DNA of 35,085 nt from a bacterium (GTDB lineage: Bacteria; Vulcanimicrobiota; Xenobia; Xenobiales; JADMJV01): assembly GCA_018266105.1 (NCBI GenBank), contig JAFEBA010000028.1:1-35085 (forward strand), given 5' to 3'. Shown one piece after another: positions 15,056 to 24,609 of this stretch. The number at the start of each line of letters is the position of its first letter. Positions within the stretch are counted from its first letter, which is position 1. Position numbers and translations under genes: made by a program. A model generated the notes under the pieces. The model saw nothing but the letters and a program-made list of their open reading frames with translations. It searched no databases and was not told where the DNA came from.

Positions 15056-15078
15056 CAAAGCGAATCGGGTTACGTCTT
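15051..15078 (+). promoter_or_regulatory. ECF promoter for the Cys-rich peptide gene
   Basis: TGTAAC (15051-15056), 16-base spacer, CGTCTT (15073-15078), identical in both boxes to the copy at 14763-14790. Again the stop codon of the preceding gene lies in the -35 box. The Cys-rich peptide starts at 15143, leaving a leader of about 55-60 bases. Confidence 0.7.
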
Positions 15079-15142
15079 CCTCATGCAGGCGAGGACCCTC
15101 AGGCGAATCGCTAACAGAAATGAAACGGAGAAACTTTATTCC

Positions 15143-15544
15143 ATGCGTAATTCAACTCGAAATCATCTGATGAAGGCGGTGATGGCCGGGCTCTTGCTGG
15201 GTAACGCCGCTCAGGCCCAGGTGGCTCAGCATCAAGGGGATCGAGGGGCGTCCTACGTGGCTTCCTCGGACCAGGGGGAAGAAAAGCCGGTTAAGGAGTT
15301 GCACGCCTGTAAGGGGTTGAACTCTTGTAAGGGCAAGGGTGGCTGCTCAGCCAGTCAGAACGGCTGCAAGGGGCTGAACTCTTGCAAGGGCAAGGGCGGC
15401 TGCGCCACCGCCAAACACGACTGTAAAGGCAAAAATGCCTGTAAGGCCCAGGGGGGGTGTAAGTCCGGAGATAATGGCTGCGCCGCCAAGAATTCATGCA
15501 AAGGCAAGGGTGGCTGTGCCTCTCCCGTCAAGGCAGGTCACTAA
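15143..15544 (+). CDS. secreted Cys/Lys/Gly-rich repeat peptide, bufferin-like metallophore candidate
   Basis: A 133-residue protein with a signal peptide (hydrophobic MKAVMAGLLLG core, AQA cleavage site near residue 25), an acidic spacer, then a repeat region with twelve cysteines in units of the form CKGxNSCKGKGGC. Four such blocks occur (ACKGLNSCKGKGGC, twice nearly exact, plus two diverged). I match this to small periplasmic low-complexity proteins that occur with ECF sigma factors and include the bufferin (BufA2-type) metallophores. Bufferins are modified by a DUF692/MNIO enzyme, which is not in the window. ATG at 15143 has GGAG 12 bases upstream. The likely role is metal binding or thiol buffering; modification is uncertain. 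Confidence 0.7.
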   Translation: MRNSTRNHLMKAVMAGLLLGNAAQAQVAQHQGDRGASYVASSDQGEEKPVKELHACKGLNSCKGKGGCSASQNGCKGLNSCKGKGGCATAKHDCKGKNACKAQGGCKSGDNGCAAKNSCKGKGGCASPVKAGH

Positions 15545-15557
15545 GGGGGCAAAGAGG

Positions 15558-16913
15558 GTGAGACTCCGGCGGCGAGCGTTTTTGAAGGCAATCGCCGGGA
15601 GTCTGCTGCCATTACTGGCTCCTGGTGCACTGGCCGAGGAGCCGCTGGCGCTTTCCCCCCCGCATCCAGATTACAAAAAGTTCTGCCGTTGGTTCAATCC
15701 TGCCTGCCAATTTCGGCCCCGCGCCATCGTTGTAGCGCGTAGCGCGGAGGAGATTGTGGGTGCCTTCAGCCTGGCCCGGTCTCAGGGCTGGCCGGTCAGC
15801 CTGAAGTGCGGCGGTCACAGTTATGTTGGCCTATCAGGCGGAGATGGACTGGTGCTGGATGTTTCCCGGTTGCTTTCCTTGCGTATCCAGGGCGACCGGC
15901 TCTTCTGCGGGGCCGGTTGGCGACTGGGGCCACTCCGCACCGCGCTGGCCCATAAAGGCTGGATGCTCCCCCTGGGACAGTGTCCTGGGGTGGGTCTCTC
16001 CGGCTTTTTGCTGGGCGGTGGATATGGTCCCACCGCGCGGGGCCTGGGTCTGGGTTGCGACAGCATCCTGGATGCTCAGATGATCAGTCCGGCCCTGGGG
16101 CGGGTCCAGGCCAGTCAGTCCGACGACCTGCTCTGGGCCCTGCGGGGGTCCGGCTATGGCCAGTTTGGCGCGGTTTTTGAGTGGTGCCTGCAGTTGCAGC
16201 CTATTCAGGAGGTGGTGGTCTTCAGGAAGCCCGTGCGCGAGACGGAGTTCATCGAGGAACTTGAACGATGGCAACATCAGGCTCCCCGGCAAGACTGGCG
16301 GGTTACCAGCTATTTTCACCTCGGCTATCAGCGCGCCAGCCTGGTGGGGGCACTGGGGGGCGTATTCCTGGGAACCATGCGAGAGTGGCGAAGGATCGGC
16401 TGGCAGGCCCGGGCCGAGGCGGCGCAAATGCCTTACCTGGCGGCTATGAACCGCCTGGGAGGGGCCGTCCAGAAAAGGCTCTCCCCCTTTCGGGCGACCT
16501 CTGACTTTCTGGCGCAGCCGCTTTCTGCTCAGGCTATCGGCGCTCTCATAGACCAGTTGCACAAGGGGGCCTCCCACCAGGTCCAGGTGACCTTTGACGC
16601 CTATGGGGGGGCAATCGATCAGGGCGTTGGAGCCTTTCCCCCGCGCCCGGGGCGGCTGGCCTGCGTTCAGGCACTTGGATTTGAACGAGGCCATCCTCAC
16701 TTACTTGGAGAGTGGCTGAGCGAATATGCCGTTCGACTTCGGCCCTTTTATACAGGTGAAGCCTACGCGAACTATGCTGAGCTGGGTCGAAAAGACTGGC
16801 GCGAAGCTTACTTTGGAAGTCATTGGGAACGGCTCCTCTCTCTGAAGGTTCTCCATGATCCGTGTTTTTTGCTGCGCCATCCTCTCTCGCTCATTCCGTT
16901 GGGAACTCCATGA
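15558..16913 (+). CDS. Tat-exported FAD-linked oxidase (berberine bridge enzyme-like)
   Basis: A 451-residue flavoenzyme with a twin-arginine signal (MRLRRRAFLKAIAG...APGALA). The PCMH FAD domain follows. H87 in CGGHSYVGLS and C142 in GQCPGVGLSGFLLGGGYG are the two residues that bind FAD bicovalently in berberine-bridge-type oxidases. The C terminus has the BBE element (YANYAELGRKDWREAYFG...RLLSLKVLHDP). The GTG at 15558 is chosen because the Tat motif starts there. It lies 13 bases after the Cys-rich peptide and overlaps the next gene (ATGA). Such enzymes oxidise sugars or alcohols with oxygen; a role acting on the neighbouring peptide or on a nucleoside sugar is speculation. Confidence 0.8.
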   Translation: MRLRRRAFLKAIAGSLLPLLAPGALAEEPLALSPPHPDYKKFCRWFNPACQFRPRAIVVARSAEEIVGAFSLARSQGWPVSLKCGGHSYVGLSGGDGLVLDVSRLLSLRIQGDRLFCGAGWRLGPLRTALAHKGWMLPLGQCPGVGLSGFLLGGGYGPTARGLGLGCDSILDAQMISPALGRVQASQSDDLLWALRGSGYGQFGAVFEWCLQLQPIQEVVVFRKPVRETEFIEELERWQHQAPRQDWRVTSYFHLGYQRASLVGALGGVFLGTMREWRRIGWQARAEAAQMPYLAAMNRLGGAVQKRLSPFRATSDFLAQPLSAQAIGALIDQLHKGASHQVQVTFDAYGGAIDQGVGAFPPRPGRLACVQALGFERGHPHLLGEWLSEYAVRLRPFYTGEAYANYAELGRKDWREAYFGSHWERLLSLKVLHDPCFLLRHPLSLIPLGTP

Positions 16914-17293
16914 GAAAGCAGGCCCTGGTGGTGGGCGGCTCAATCTTACCCGCCTTGCTGCTTCAGCCACTTTTGCTTCCCCTGTGCTCGGCCCTATTCC
17001 AATGCGGTTGCACCTGGCAACATCATGGGGCTGATGAATTCTGCAACGTGCGCTTGCCCAAGCCCCCCCACTGCCCCTGGTGCGACCACGGTTGGTGGGG
17101 CTGGCATGTGCCCTGGGCATTCATGCTGGCGGCCACCACCTCGACCATGTTTTTCAGCCGACGGCACTGGCGTGGACAGCCATTCGCCTGGCTGCTACTC
17201 TGCCTGCTGAGCTGGGAGATTTGGCCCATGGCATTCGGTGGGGTTTGCGCCTGGTGGTGGCGCTACCCCTATTTTCTGTCCTGGAGACTGTAG
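16910..17293 (+). CDS. small membrane protein with Cys/His-rich loop
   Basis: A 127-residue protein with about three membrane spans. Between the first two is a loop holding CGCTWQHHG, then FCNV, then PHCPWCDHGWWGWH: five further cysteines and several histidines, arranged as if to bind a metal ion or redox cofactor. I do not recognise a named family. It overlaps the FAD oxidase stop by four bases and is followed by the nucleoside transporter at 12 bases, so it belongs to the same operon. Its location suggests a metal-handling or electron-transfer role in the membrane. Confidence 0.6.
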   Translation: MRKQALVVGGSILPALLLQPLLLPLCSALFQCGCTWQHHGADEFCNVRLPKPPHCPWCDHGWWGWHVPWAFMLAATTSTMFFSRRHWRGQPFAWLLLCLLSWEIWPMAFGGVCAWWWRYPYFLSWRL

Positions 17294-17305
17294 AAGGAGG
17301 CCAAT

Positions 17306-18540
17306 TTGAACTGGGCGGCTTTGCTTGGAGTCATATTTTGGCCAACCGTGGCTTATTGGGCAAGTGGTCGAAGCGGGCGGGTCGACGATTCGTGGCCATC
17401 GGCATGGGGATGCAGTTTGGTCTGGCCATTGTCCTGTTGCGCTTTCCTCTGGTGACCAGGCTGCTGGGCCCCTTCAATCGACTGGTGGAGCTTCTGCAGG
17501 GGGCCTCTGACCACGCAGCCCAATATCTTTTTGGCTATCTATCTGGCTCCAGCACGCCCTTCCAACTGGTCAACCCCGAATCGAACTTCCTGATCGCCTT
17601 CCGCATCTTCCCTTTGATCATCGTTGTCAGCGCTCTCTCGTCGCTGCTCTTTCATATAGGTCTGCTTCCGCTGGTCATTCGGGCCTTGTCCAGGTTGCTT
17701 TCACGCGCGTTGGGACTTTCGGGAGTGCTGGCCTTTGGTGCGGCCTCGACCGTCTTCTTGGGAACTATCGAAGCTCCGCTAACCATTCGGCCTTATCTGA
17801 GCAGGATTCGGCGAGAAGACCTGTTCGCTCTGCTTTGCTGCAGCATGGCCACGGTTTCCGGGGCGGTCATGGTCTTGTACGCCGGGGTGCTGAAAGACAT
17901 GGTGGAGCGACCCATTGAGCACCTGATGATTGCCTCGTTGATGAGCGTTCCGGCTGCTCTAACGCTTTCCCATCTGGTCATGCCGGGCCGGCCGGAGGAG
18001 GCGGCGGAAGAGGCCTCGCCGACGCTGGAGCGCGCCCAGAATGCCGCGGATGCTCTGGTGCGAGGAGCTCAAGAGGGAATGCAGGTGGTGCTGGGGGTGA
18101 CCTCTTTGCTGCTGACGATGTTCGCGCTGGTCTTCTTGTTGAATCAGCTGCTGTTGGTGATCGGATTCCACGGTTCCCTGCAGTCGGGCCTGGGCCAACT
18201 CCTGAGGCCCTTGCTCTGGCTAACCGGTATTCCTTGGAACGAAGCGGCCTATGCCGGCGAATTGATGGGCACCAAAATCGTGCTCAACGAGTTCGTGGCC
18301 TACCTGGAGCTGTCCAAACATCCCGAGCAACTGAGCGCCGGCTCGAGATTGATTATGACCTATAATCTGTGCGGGTTCGCCAACTTTGCCAGTCTGGGGA
18401 TCATGCTGGGTGGTCTCACGCCACTCATCCCCGAGCGGCGCCAGGAACTGGCCCGCCTGCTGTGGTTCAGCCTGATTGTTGGAAATCTTGCGGTGCTGAT
18501 GACGGGTTCGGTGGTGGCCGTCGTAGGAGGGATTTCGTGA
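17306..18540 (+). pseudogene. CNT/NupC-type nucleoside transporter with a 1-base frameshift near its start
   Basis: The body (from about 17390) is a clear concentrative nucleoside transporter: SDHAAQYLFGYLSG, NFLIAFRIFPLIIVVSALSS, GTIEAPLTIRPYL, MATVSGAVMVLYAG, NEAAYAGELMGTKIVLNEFVAY and [17 protein letters not shown]. The expected N terminus (NWAALLGVIFWPTVAYW) lies in another frame, starting at TTG 17306 with a strong AAGGAGG five bases upstream. The frames join if one base is restored near 17375-17390, and the total length (about 411 residues) then equals the family's. So the gene is either an N-terminally frameshifted pseudogene or has an assembly error; a shorter protein from GTG 17392 is the alternative. 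CNT carriers import nucleosides with H+ or Na+. Confidence 0.72.
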
Positions 18541-20729
18541 TGAAAAAACGGGCCGGGGGCTTGCTACTCTTCGCGGTTGTGACTACAGGTCTGATCGCCT
18601 GGAACGCACCTCGGGCGGAGAGTCGGTTGGCCCGGGAAAAGAGTCCCTACCTTCGCCAACACGCCGATAATCTGGTGGATTGGTATCCCTGGGGCCCGGA
18701 AGCGTTTGAGCGAGCCCGTAAATTTGGACTCCCGATCTTTCTGTCAGTTGGCTACTCAACTTGCCACTGGTGCCACGTGATGGAGCGTGAGTCGTTTATG
18801 GACCCTGATATTGCCAAAATCCTGAATACCCAGTTCGTTCCAATCAAAGTAGATCGTGAAGAACGCCCTGACGTGGATGCGGTCTATATGAATTTTCTGC
18901 TTCGCACCGGACAGGGTGGCGGGTGGCCGATGAGCATTTTCCTGACGCCTGAGCGAGAGCCGTTTCTGGGAGGAACCTATTTCCCCACCCCGTCCCAGTA
19001 TGGACGCCCTGGTTTTCGGGAAGTCCTGACGGAAGTCCATCAGCTGTGGTCGCGTGACCGGCTTGCATTAACCGCTTCAGCCGGCAAAATCGCCCAGGCC
19101 CTGCGCACGGTCGAGTCGGTGGGCGACGGTTCTCGCGAGATTGCGCCCGAGCTACTGGACCTGGCTTATCAGGGCGCTGCTCGGCATTTCGACCGCGAGT
19201 ATGGAGGCTTTGGATCCAGCCCCAAGTTCCCCAACCCCTCCTTTCTGGATTTTCTGCTCCGCTACTCTGAGCGAACGAATGCCCAACAGTCGAGGCAGAT
19301 GGTCTTGAGCACTTTGCAGTCCATTTCCAGCGGTGGCATCCACGACTTTTTAGAGGGTGGATTCCACCGCTACTCGACCGACCGAAAGTGGCACGTCCCC
19401 CATTTTGAAAAGATGCTCTACGATCAGGCCATGCTGGCTCAGGTCTATCTGGACGCATTCGCCCTGACCGGGGACTCCAGCTACTCCCGGAGTGCCGAAA
19501 GCATCCTGGACTATGTCGGCAGGCGTCTGAGTCATCCGGAGGGCGGCTTTTATTCCGCCGAAGACGCCGATAGCGAGGAGGAGGGCCAACACCGCGAGGG
19601 AGCATTCTATACCTGGAGCGCCGAGCAGTTCTCCAAGGCATTGGACCCACGAGACCGAGAGTTGGCTGCTTACCACTATGGAGTTTCCACAGAGCAAGCC
19701 ATTTCCCCTGATAATCAGGAGCTGGCTGGTAAATATGTTCTCCACCAGCCTCACCAGGCCCAGGAAACGCAAGCTTGCTTTTCCCTTTCCGGGCCAGCCT
19801 GGAGCCGTCGTCTCGAAAAGATCGACCGTCAACTTCTCGGCGCGCGTCAACGGCGAGCTCGTCCGCAGCGAGATGAAAAATGCGTTTGTGCGGGCAACGC
19901 TCAAATGATTACTGCCTTTGCAAGGGCCTATCGTTTTCTCAAGGACCCAAGACTGCTGACCCGAGCTGAAGCGGCCATGGAATTTCAGAAACGATATCTC
20001 TACGATTCGGCTTCCGGGGAACTTCGCCACTACTATCAGGATGGAACCAGCCCGCTTCCTGCCTTCTGCGACGACTATGCCGAGCTGATTGCGGCCCTCT
20101 TGGAGTTGCACCAGGTGACCCAGAATGTTGAATATCTGGGGCGGGCTACCGAGCTGCAGAAAAAGCAACTGCAGCTCTTCTGGGATCAGAAGACGGGCGG
20201 TTTCTATTCCGAGGATGGGCGGGATCCGTCCATTCTGCTGCGAGGTAAGCCCACCCGAGGTTCGGTCAGCTGGGATTGCAACTCCAGGAGTGCGCTCAAC
20301 CTGCTGCGCCTAGCCCAATTTTCAGACAGTTCGGACTACACTCGAAAAGCAGGATCGATCCTATCGATCGTCTTCTCGGTCAACAGCTCCGCGCCTGACA
20401 ATAGCCCGGCAGGTTTGTGCGCTCTGTCCGCCTACCTGGCCCAGCAACAGATGGTCGTGGTGGCCGGCCCGGCCGGTGACAGTCTGACCCGCACCTACTT
20501 GGAACTGGCTCTGGCGGGCTACCATCCCAACAGAACCGTTCTGTGGGCGGATGGAGGAGAGCGCCAGCGAGAACTTTCAAAGTCTCTGCCTTTTCTGAGG
20601 GAGGTTGGCCCGGCTCAGGGCAGACCTACCGTGTTTATCTGCACAAACTTCACCTGCGGATTACCCCTGACCGACGGCCGGAAAATTCGCCGGGCCCTGG
20701 AAGGCTCGCCAGCGGTCTCCGGCCACTGA
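18540..20729 (+). CDS. DUF255 thioredoxin-domain protein (YyaL/SSP411 family)
   Basis: A 729-residue protein. An N-terminal hydrophobic segment (about residues 7-22) suggests export or anchoring. Then the DUF255 thioredoxin-like domain: [21 protein letters not shown], the CHWCHVME site (C75, C78), and [25 protein letters not shown]. The rest is the alpha-barrel glycosidase-like half ([38 protein letters not shown], then [14 protein letters not shown], where relatives have DDKVLTSWNGLMI). The start overlaps the transporter stop (TGATG). The family function is unknown; redox chemistry on a cell-surface or sugar substrate has been proposed. Its 3' end runs 80 bases into the convergent glycosyltransferase. 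Confidence 0.85.
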   Translation: MKKRAGGLLLFAVVTTGLIAWNAPRAESRLAREKSPYLRQHADNLVDWYPWGPEAFERARKFGLPIFLSVGYSTCHWCHVMERESFMDPDIAKILNTQFVPIKVDREERPDVDAVYMNFLLRTGQGGGWPMSIFLTPEREPFLGGTYFPTPSQYGRPGFREVLTEVHQLWSRDRLALTASAGKIAQALRTVESVGDGSREIAPELLDLAYQGAARHFDREYGGFGSSPKFPNPSFLDFLLRYSERTNAQQSRQMVLSTLQSISSGGIHDFLEGGFHRYSTDRKWHVPHFEKMLYDQAMLAQVYLDAFALTGDSSYSRSAESILDYVGRRLSHPEGGFYSAEDADSEEEGQHREGAFYTWSAEQFSKALDPRDRELAAYHYGVSTEQAISPDNQELAGKYVLHQPHQAQETQACFSLSGPAWSRRLEKIDRQLLGARQRRARPQRDEKCVCAGNAQMITAFARAYRFLKDPRLLTRAEAAMEFQKRYLYDSASGELRHYYQDGTSPLPAFCDDYAELIAALLELHQVTQNVEYLGRATELQKKQLQLFWDQKTGGFYSEDGRDPSILLRGKPTRGSVSWDCNSRSALNLLRLAQFSDSSDYTRKAGSILSIVFSVNSSAPDNSPAGLCALSAYLAQQQMVVVAGPAGDSLTRTYLELALAGYHPNRTVLWADGGERQRELSKSLPFLREVGPAQGRPTVFICTNFTCGLPLTDGRKIRRALEGSPAVSGH

Positions 20730-21999
20730 GCAAAAGCAGCGTGTAGAATGGTATATATATCCCGCAGATCAGAGCGTTGCCGCCTGGCCAACCCTCCATC
20801 CGAATCCAGTAGTGTCCGTGATAAGAGAGCAGAACGGCACCTGATATCCATAACAACGGCGCCCGAGGCGAACGCATCAGCATCGGATACATCCAGATCA
20901 AATACCACGGCATCAAGGTCGTGGTGAGCATAACGTATCCGGTGAAGGCCCACAGTAGCTTTTCATTGAGCTCGGCCTTGCGCAGAGCTTGCAGCAGAAG
21001 CCAGAGGACCAGGAGCAGGCCTGCCGCCGGCCTGGCGACGGCAGGCCCCAACCAGTAGCGAGCGACAGAGTAGAGGGACGCGTTAAACTCCCAGCGAGCA
21101 AGAAAGACCGGCAGCGACCCCAGGACTCCACCTCCCGCGCTGAGCACGAAGGGAAGGTAGATTAGAATCAGGGCCAACGAAAACGAGAGCAAAAAACGTT
21201 TTCGCTGGGCTCCCCGCCAATGCAGAAAGAGGTACGGAACGAACAGTAATCCGAGGAACTTGATCAAGACCGCACAGGCTATTAGAAAGCCGCAGCGACC
21301 GGGCATTTCCTTCTCAATGCAACAGAGAGAGGTCACCAGGAAGGGCATGGCCAGCATATCCAGGTGGGCTGAGAAAGAGAACTCGATCAGGACCAATGGA
21401 GAGAAGAGCCACAGAAGGATTCTTGAGCGTGGAAATTCTCCCAGGTCAAGCAATCGGAAAAGTGCGACGATGGTTAGGCCCTCAAAAATAGCGCTCATGA
21501 CTTTGAATGCCCAGATTGCCCCCCCTCCCAGCCAGTAGCTCAAGAAGAAGAAATCTTGGGCCAGCGGAGGATAGATCGTGCACAGATCGGGATGGTTAAT
21601 TCTGTCCGTCAGTCCCGGCAGGCGCAGAGCTTCTAATTCCTTGGCGTCCGGCGGATACAGGTAGGGGCTCACACCTTCTGAGATCATTCGGCCATCCCAG
21701 ACATAGCGGTAGATATCGGAAGACAGAGGAAAATTTAAGCCCGGTCCCCAGGCGAGCGCGGCTCGCATCAACGCGGCCAGCAGGCAGAAGCACACAAAGT
21801 CGCCACGAGAGCGGACGAAATTATCAAGATTCCTGGCGAGAGCGTAAATCCCCCAGGAGAGCAGAGCCAGAAGTTGACTGAGCAGCAAGAATTCCGGGCC
21901 CAGATGAGGGCGGGTCGGCCAGAAAAGAAGCATGGCGACGAGACAGAAGACGAACGCCAGCAAAAACAGCACGACTCTGCTCGCCCCAGTTGATTTCAT
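20650..21999 (-). CDS. polytopic membrane glycosyltransferase (GT87-like), paralog of the one at 2841
   Basis: A 449-residue integral membrane protein with about ten spans. The first large loop has [21 protein letters not shown], then [14 protein letters not shown], the same D-x-YRYxWDG...PY and YPPL pattern as the plus-strand gene at 2841-4136. Later [18 protein letters not shown] and [12 protein letters not shown] match FARRWEFNAQLLWL and DPWYLCWILP in the other. It probably uses lipid-phosphate sugars. ATG at 21999 follows GGAAAGG closely. The last 80 bases overlap the convergent DUF255 gene, unusual but open in both frames. The acceptor is unknown. Confidence 0.75.
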   Translation of the reverse strand: MKSTGASRVVLFLLAFVFCLVAMLLFWPTRPHLGPEFLLLSQLLALLSWGIYALARNLDNFVRSRGDFVCFCLLAALMRAALAWGPGLNFPLSSDIYRYVWDGRMISEGVSPYLYPPDAKELEALRLPGLTDRINHPDLCTIYPPLAQDFFFLSYWLGGGAIWAFKVMSAIFEGLTIVALFRLLDLGEFPRSRILLWLFSPLVLIEFSFSAHLDMLAMPFLVTSLCCIEKEMPGRCGFLIACAVLIKFLGLLFVPYLFLHWRGAQRKRFLLSFSLALILIYLPFVLSAGGGVLGSLPVFLARWEFNASLYSVARYWLGPAVARPAAGLLLVLWLLLQALRKAELNEKLLWAFTGYVMLTTTLMPWYLIWMYPMLMRSPRAPLLWISGAVLLSYHGHYWIRMEGWPGGNALICGIYIPFYTLLLLSGRRPLASLPGPGEFSGRRSGVIRR

Positions 22000-22170
22000 A
22001 GCCTTTCCAGTGAAACACCAGAGAAGGGAGGACGTCTGTTAGCCTTCACCAGTTTATCGCCGAAGTCGCAGGGACAAATGTCGAAGTTTCACAGTCTCCG
22101 CCTCCCCGGAAGGGGCTACTCTGTTACGACGATCGTGCCTCCCACAATTTTGCACGGTCAAGGAGAGATG

Positions 22171-23619
22171 ATGCAGATCAACCCCAAGGTTCCAAGCGCC
22201 ATCGCGCAGTCGCCTGGTAGCGGCGGTCAGTCAAATCGAGGCCAGAACTTCTCTTATAATCCTCAGGATGGCACGGTTATGAGCCCCGACCGAGTGCGCC
22301 TGGAGGGTGTTGAAATCGTGGGGACGAGTGTCAGTAGTCAGCAGGTGCGACTCAAGGACGGTCTTCTACCTGTGGATGGTGCCTATGTTTACGACCCGGA
22401 TGACCGTCGCTACTATGCGGCCAATGCGTTCGCGGCGGTCAGTAAGGCACTGGACGTTTTTCAAAAGGCCTACGGGGAGCCGATTCAGTGGGCCACCGGC
22501 CGAGCGCGGCTGGATGTGACTTCCGATGCGGGAAAAATGTTGAACGCCTATTACTCTCGTCAGGACGGCGGACTCTTTTTCTGGCATGAGACAGATCCCA
22601 GGACCAAAGAGGTCGTCTACTCTGCAGCTTCCGGTGAGGTGGTGGCGCACGAGGCTGGCCATGCGATTTTAGATGCAATTCGGCCCAACTACTTCTCGGC
22701 CTGGTCCCCCGATCCGGGGGCTTTTCACGAGTCGTTCGGGGACGTGCTGGCGATGCTGGTTTCCCTGAAGGATGAGCGAGTTCTGGAGAAAGTTGTGGAA
22801 CAAACGGGAGGGGATATGTCTCGCCCAAATCTGGCTGCCGCTCTGGGGGAGCAGTTGGGCAGAACCATCAATCATACTGCGGGGAAAAACGTGACGGGCG
22901 GGGACTATACCCGTAACGCCATCAATAAGTTTGTCTGGCAGGACCCCAATTCTCTGCCCGAAAGCGGCCCTCCCGACCAGTTAACCCCCGAGGTCCACAA
23001 CTTTTCGAGACTCTGGACTGGAGCGTACTACGAGGTGTTCCAAGGAATCGTCCAGCAAAAGCTGACGCAAGGGATATCCGCCAAGGATTCGATCGCCAGC
23101 GCAACGGACGAGAGTCTGAAAATGCTCGCTCGCATGATGAAGACGGCTCCCGAGGGGGACTTCACCTATAAAGACATGGCCACAGCCTTGATTCGCTCTG
23201 AAAACAGTGGCAACGCGGGTCGCTACACTCCCCTCATCGAGAAGGTTTTCAAATCCCGCAAAATCCTGCCTGACTCCTCCGAGCAATCGCTCAGGGCTTC
23301 GGATCTCGAAACACCGGTCGGCTCGAGAACCTTCCACGGCATCCTAAAAGGGGACCATTTCGGTCCTTTGCAGGGCTGCAAAATCAGCACGGTTCTGTCG
23401 GGTTTCCAGGCATCAGTGGCGGACGAATCAGACTATCAACTGCAGAGGTTGGAGCGAGATATTGCCAGGCTCTATCGAAATGGCGACATCCTCCTGACCG
23501 AACCGAATCAGGTGGTTACAACCGACAGGCTCTTCAAACCCAACGGTGAGCCATACGTGGGGGTGGTGCGCTGGATCGATGGGCAAATGTCACTGGAGCG
23601 AGTCGCCATCGGTCACTGA
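22171..23619 (+). CDS. gluzincin-type zinc metalloprotease (M4-like)
   Basis: A 482-residue protein with VVAHEAGHAILDAI (H160, E161, H164), the HExxH zinc site, followed 23 residues later by E187 in FHESFGDV, the third ligand in the gluzincin pattern. It lacks an obvious signal peptide and has a low-complexity N-terminal 40 residues (AIAQSPGSGGQSNRGQ). ATG 22171 is chosen: AGGAG ends five bases upstream, whereas the frame also allows 22168 and 22078. The C-terminal third (FHGILKGDHFGPLQGCKIS) is not recognised. Substrates are unknown; a toxin-like or secreted role by a non-classical route is possible. Confidence 0.72.
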   Translation: MQINPKVPSAIAQSPGSGGQSNRGQNFSYNPQDGTVMSPDRVRLEGVEIVGTSVSSQQVRLKDGLLPVDGAYVYDPDDRRYYAANAFAAVSKALDVFQKAYGEPIQWATGRARLDVTSDAGKMLNAYYSRQDGGLFFWHETDPRTKEVVYSAASGEVVAHEAGHAILDAIRPNYFSAWSPDPGAFHESFGDVLAMLVSLKDERVLEKVVEQTGGDMSRPNLAAALGEQLGRTINHTAGKNVTGGDYTRNAINKFVWQDPNSLPESGPPDQLTPEVHNFSRLWTGAYYEVFQGIVQQKLTQGISAKDSIASATDESLKMLARMMKTAPEGDFTYKDMATALIRSENSGNAGRYTPLIEKVFKSRKILPDSSEQSLRASDLETPVGSRTFHGILKGDHFGPLQGCKISTVLSGFQASVADESDYQLQRLERDIARLYRNGDILLTEPNQVVTTDRLFKPNGEPYVGVVRWIDGQMSLERVAIGH

Positions 23620-23977
23620 AATGAATAGCGGCTGGAGGGCTTCGGTCCGCGCACGCAACTCAGGACTGGTGACCAGGATTCCCGAGGAAAGGGAGGAGTT
23701 TGAAGCCGATGATTTATGAGTGCCTCGAAGGACCATTTGCACTCTGAGCTTTCAACATTTTCCGAGGATGGCTGATGTAGACGACCGAATAATGTTGCCG
23801 CACCCGCGGATTCTCAGGTGGCGCCAGAACCCGCCGGAGCAGTGGAAAGTGGGCATCCGCTGCTCCTTTTGCCTTGATTCAGGCGCGGCCGTGCGCCCGG
23901 GTCAAGCGTTCAAACTTTCGGAAACTCAACTCCTTCCACGAAGGAACCTGTAACGCTGTAGAGCAAAGAACCACATC
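23620..23977. other. spacer with no convincing gene
   Basis: Frames here are short and interrupted, with several TGA/TAG codons in all. I see no family signature. It may contain the promoter of the CDP-alcohol phosphatidyltransferase gene; the -10/-35 boxes are not obvious. Confidence 0.4.
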
Positions 23978-24601
23978 TTGTTGGATCAACCTCTGAGACG
24001 TCTCAAAGAGAGGCTTTTTCTGCCTTTGGCGCGCGGACCTTTGGCCCGCTTGCAACCGGACCGGGTCACTCAGGTGGCATGCCTGTTCGGACTGGCTTGC
24101 GCGTTTGCAGCAGGCATGGGCTTTTATGGTCTGGCCCTGGTCTTTTGGCTCACGAACCGTGTTTTGGATGGTTTGGATGGCACCCTGGCCAGGGCCCGGG
24201 GCCTCCAGAGCGACTGGGGCGGCTACCAGGATATCGTTTTGGATCACATTGTCTACGCCGCGATCCCCTTGGGGCTGGCCCTGCATTCAGGGGAGAGCCG
24301 AGTTGTGATGGCGTGTGCGGTACTGCAGGCCAGCTACTTTGTCAATACCATCAGCTGGTGCTATCTGGCCGCTCTAATGGAAAAACGCAGGGTTGGTGCG
24401 GGCCATTTGGGAGAGATGACCAGTGTTGCCATGCCTGCGGCTCTCATCGAAGGAACCGAAACCGTCCTGTTTTTTTGCGCATTTCTGCTGTGGCCCGCCC
24501 TGGCTGCCCCTCTTTTCTGGCTCAAAGCCATATTGGTTTCAGTAGGAGTTTACCAGCGCTGGCGATTCGCCAGAGTCCGCCTGGCCAGGCTTCCTGGATA
24601 G
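23978..24601 (+). CDS. CDP-alcohol phosphatidyltransferase family protein
   Basis: A 207-residue membrane protein with the complete family signature in DGTLARARGLQSDWGG plus YQDIVLDHI: D-G-x2-A-R-x8-G-x3-D-x3-D, whose acidic residues bind two metals and the CDP-alcohol. About five or six membrane segments follow. A stop lies in frame just upstream at 23951; TTG 23978 or 23981 is the start. The donor (CDP-diacylglycerol, CDP-choline or another) and acceptor cannot be told. In principle it could attach a sugar head group to lipid, which would fit the glycosyltransferases nearby, but that is speculative. Confidence 0.8.
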   Translation: MLDQPLRRLKERLFLPLARGPLARLQPDRVTQVACLFGLACAFAAGMGFYGLALVFWLTNRVLDGLDGTLARARGLQSDWGGYQDIVLDHIVYAAIPLGLALHSGESRVVMACAVLQASYFVNTISWCYLAALMEKRRVGAGHLGEMTSVAMPAALIEGTETVLFFCAFLLWPALAAPLFWLKAILVSVGVYQRWRFARVRLARLPG

Positions 24602-24609
24602 CGGGTTTG

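Noticed and set aside
15143..15544. Repeat region considered as a CRISPR or tandem DNA repeat
   Set aside because: The repetition is at amino-acid level (Cys/Lys/Gly units) with diverged codons inside one signal-peptide-bearing frame; there are no regular spacers.
15834..16700. 288-residue open frame on the minus strand
   Set aside because: Lies entirely antisense to the FAD oxidase, which has a complete family signature; the frame has no recognisable features.
19350..20168. 272-residue minus-strand frame over the DUF255 gene
   Set aside because: Antisense shadow of a gene with clear motifs; the composition is typical of a complement frame.
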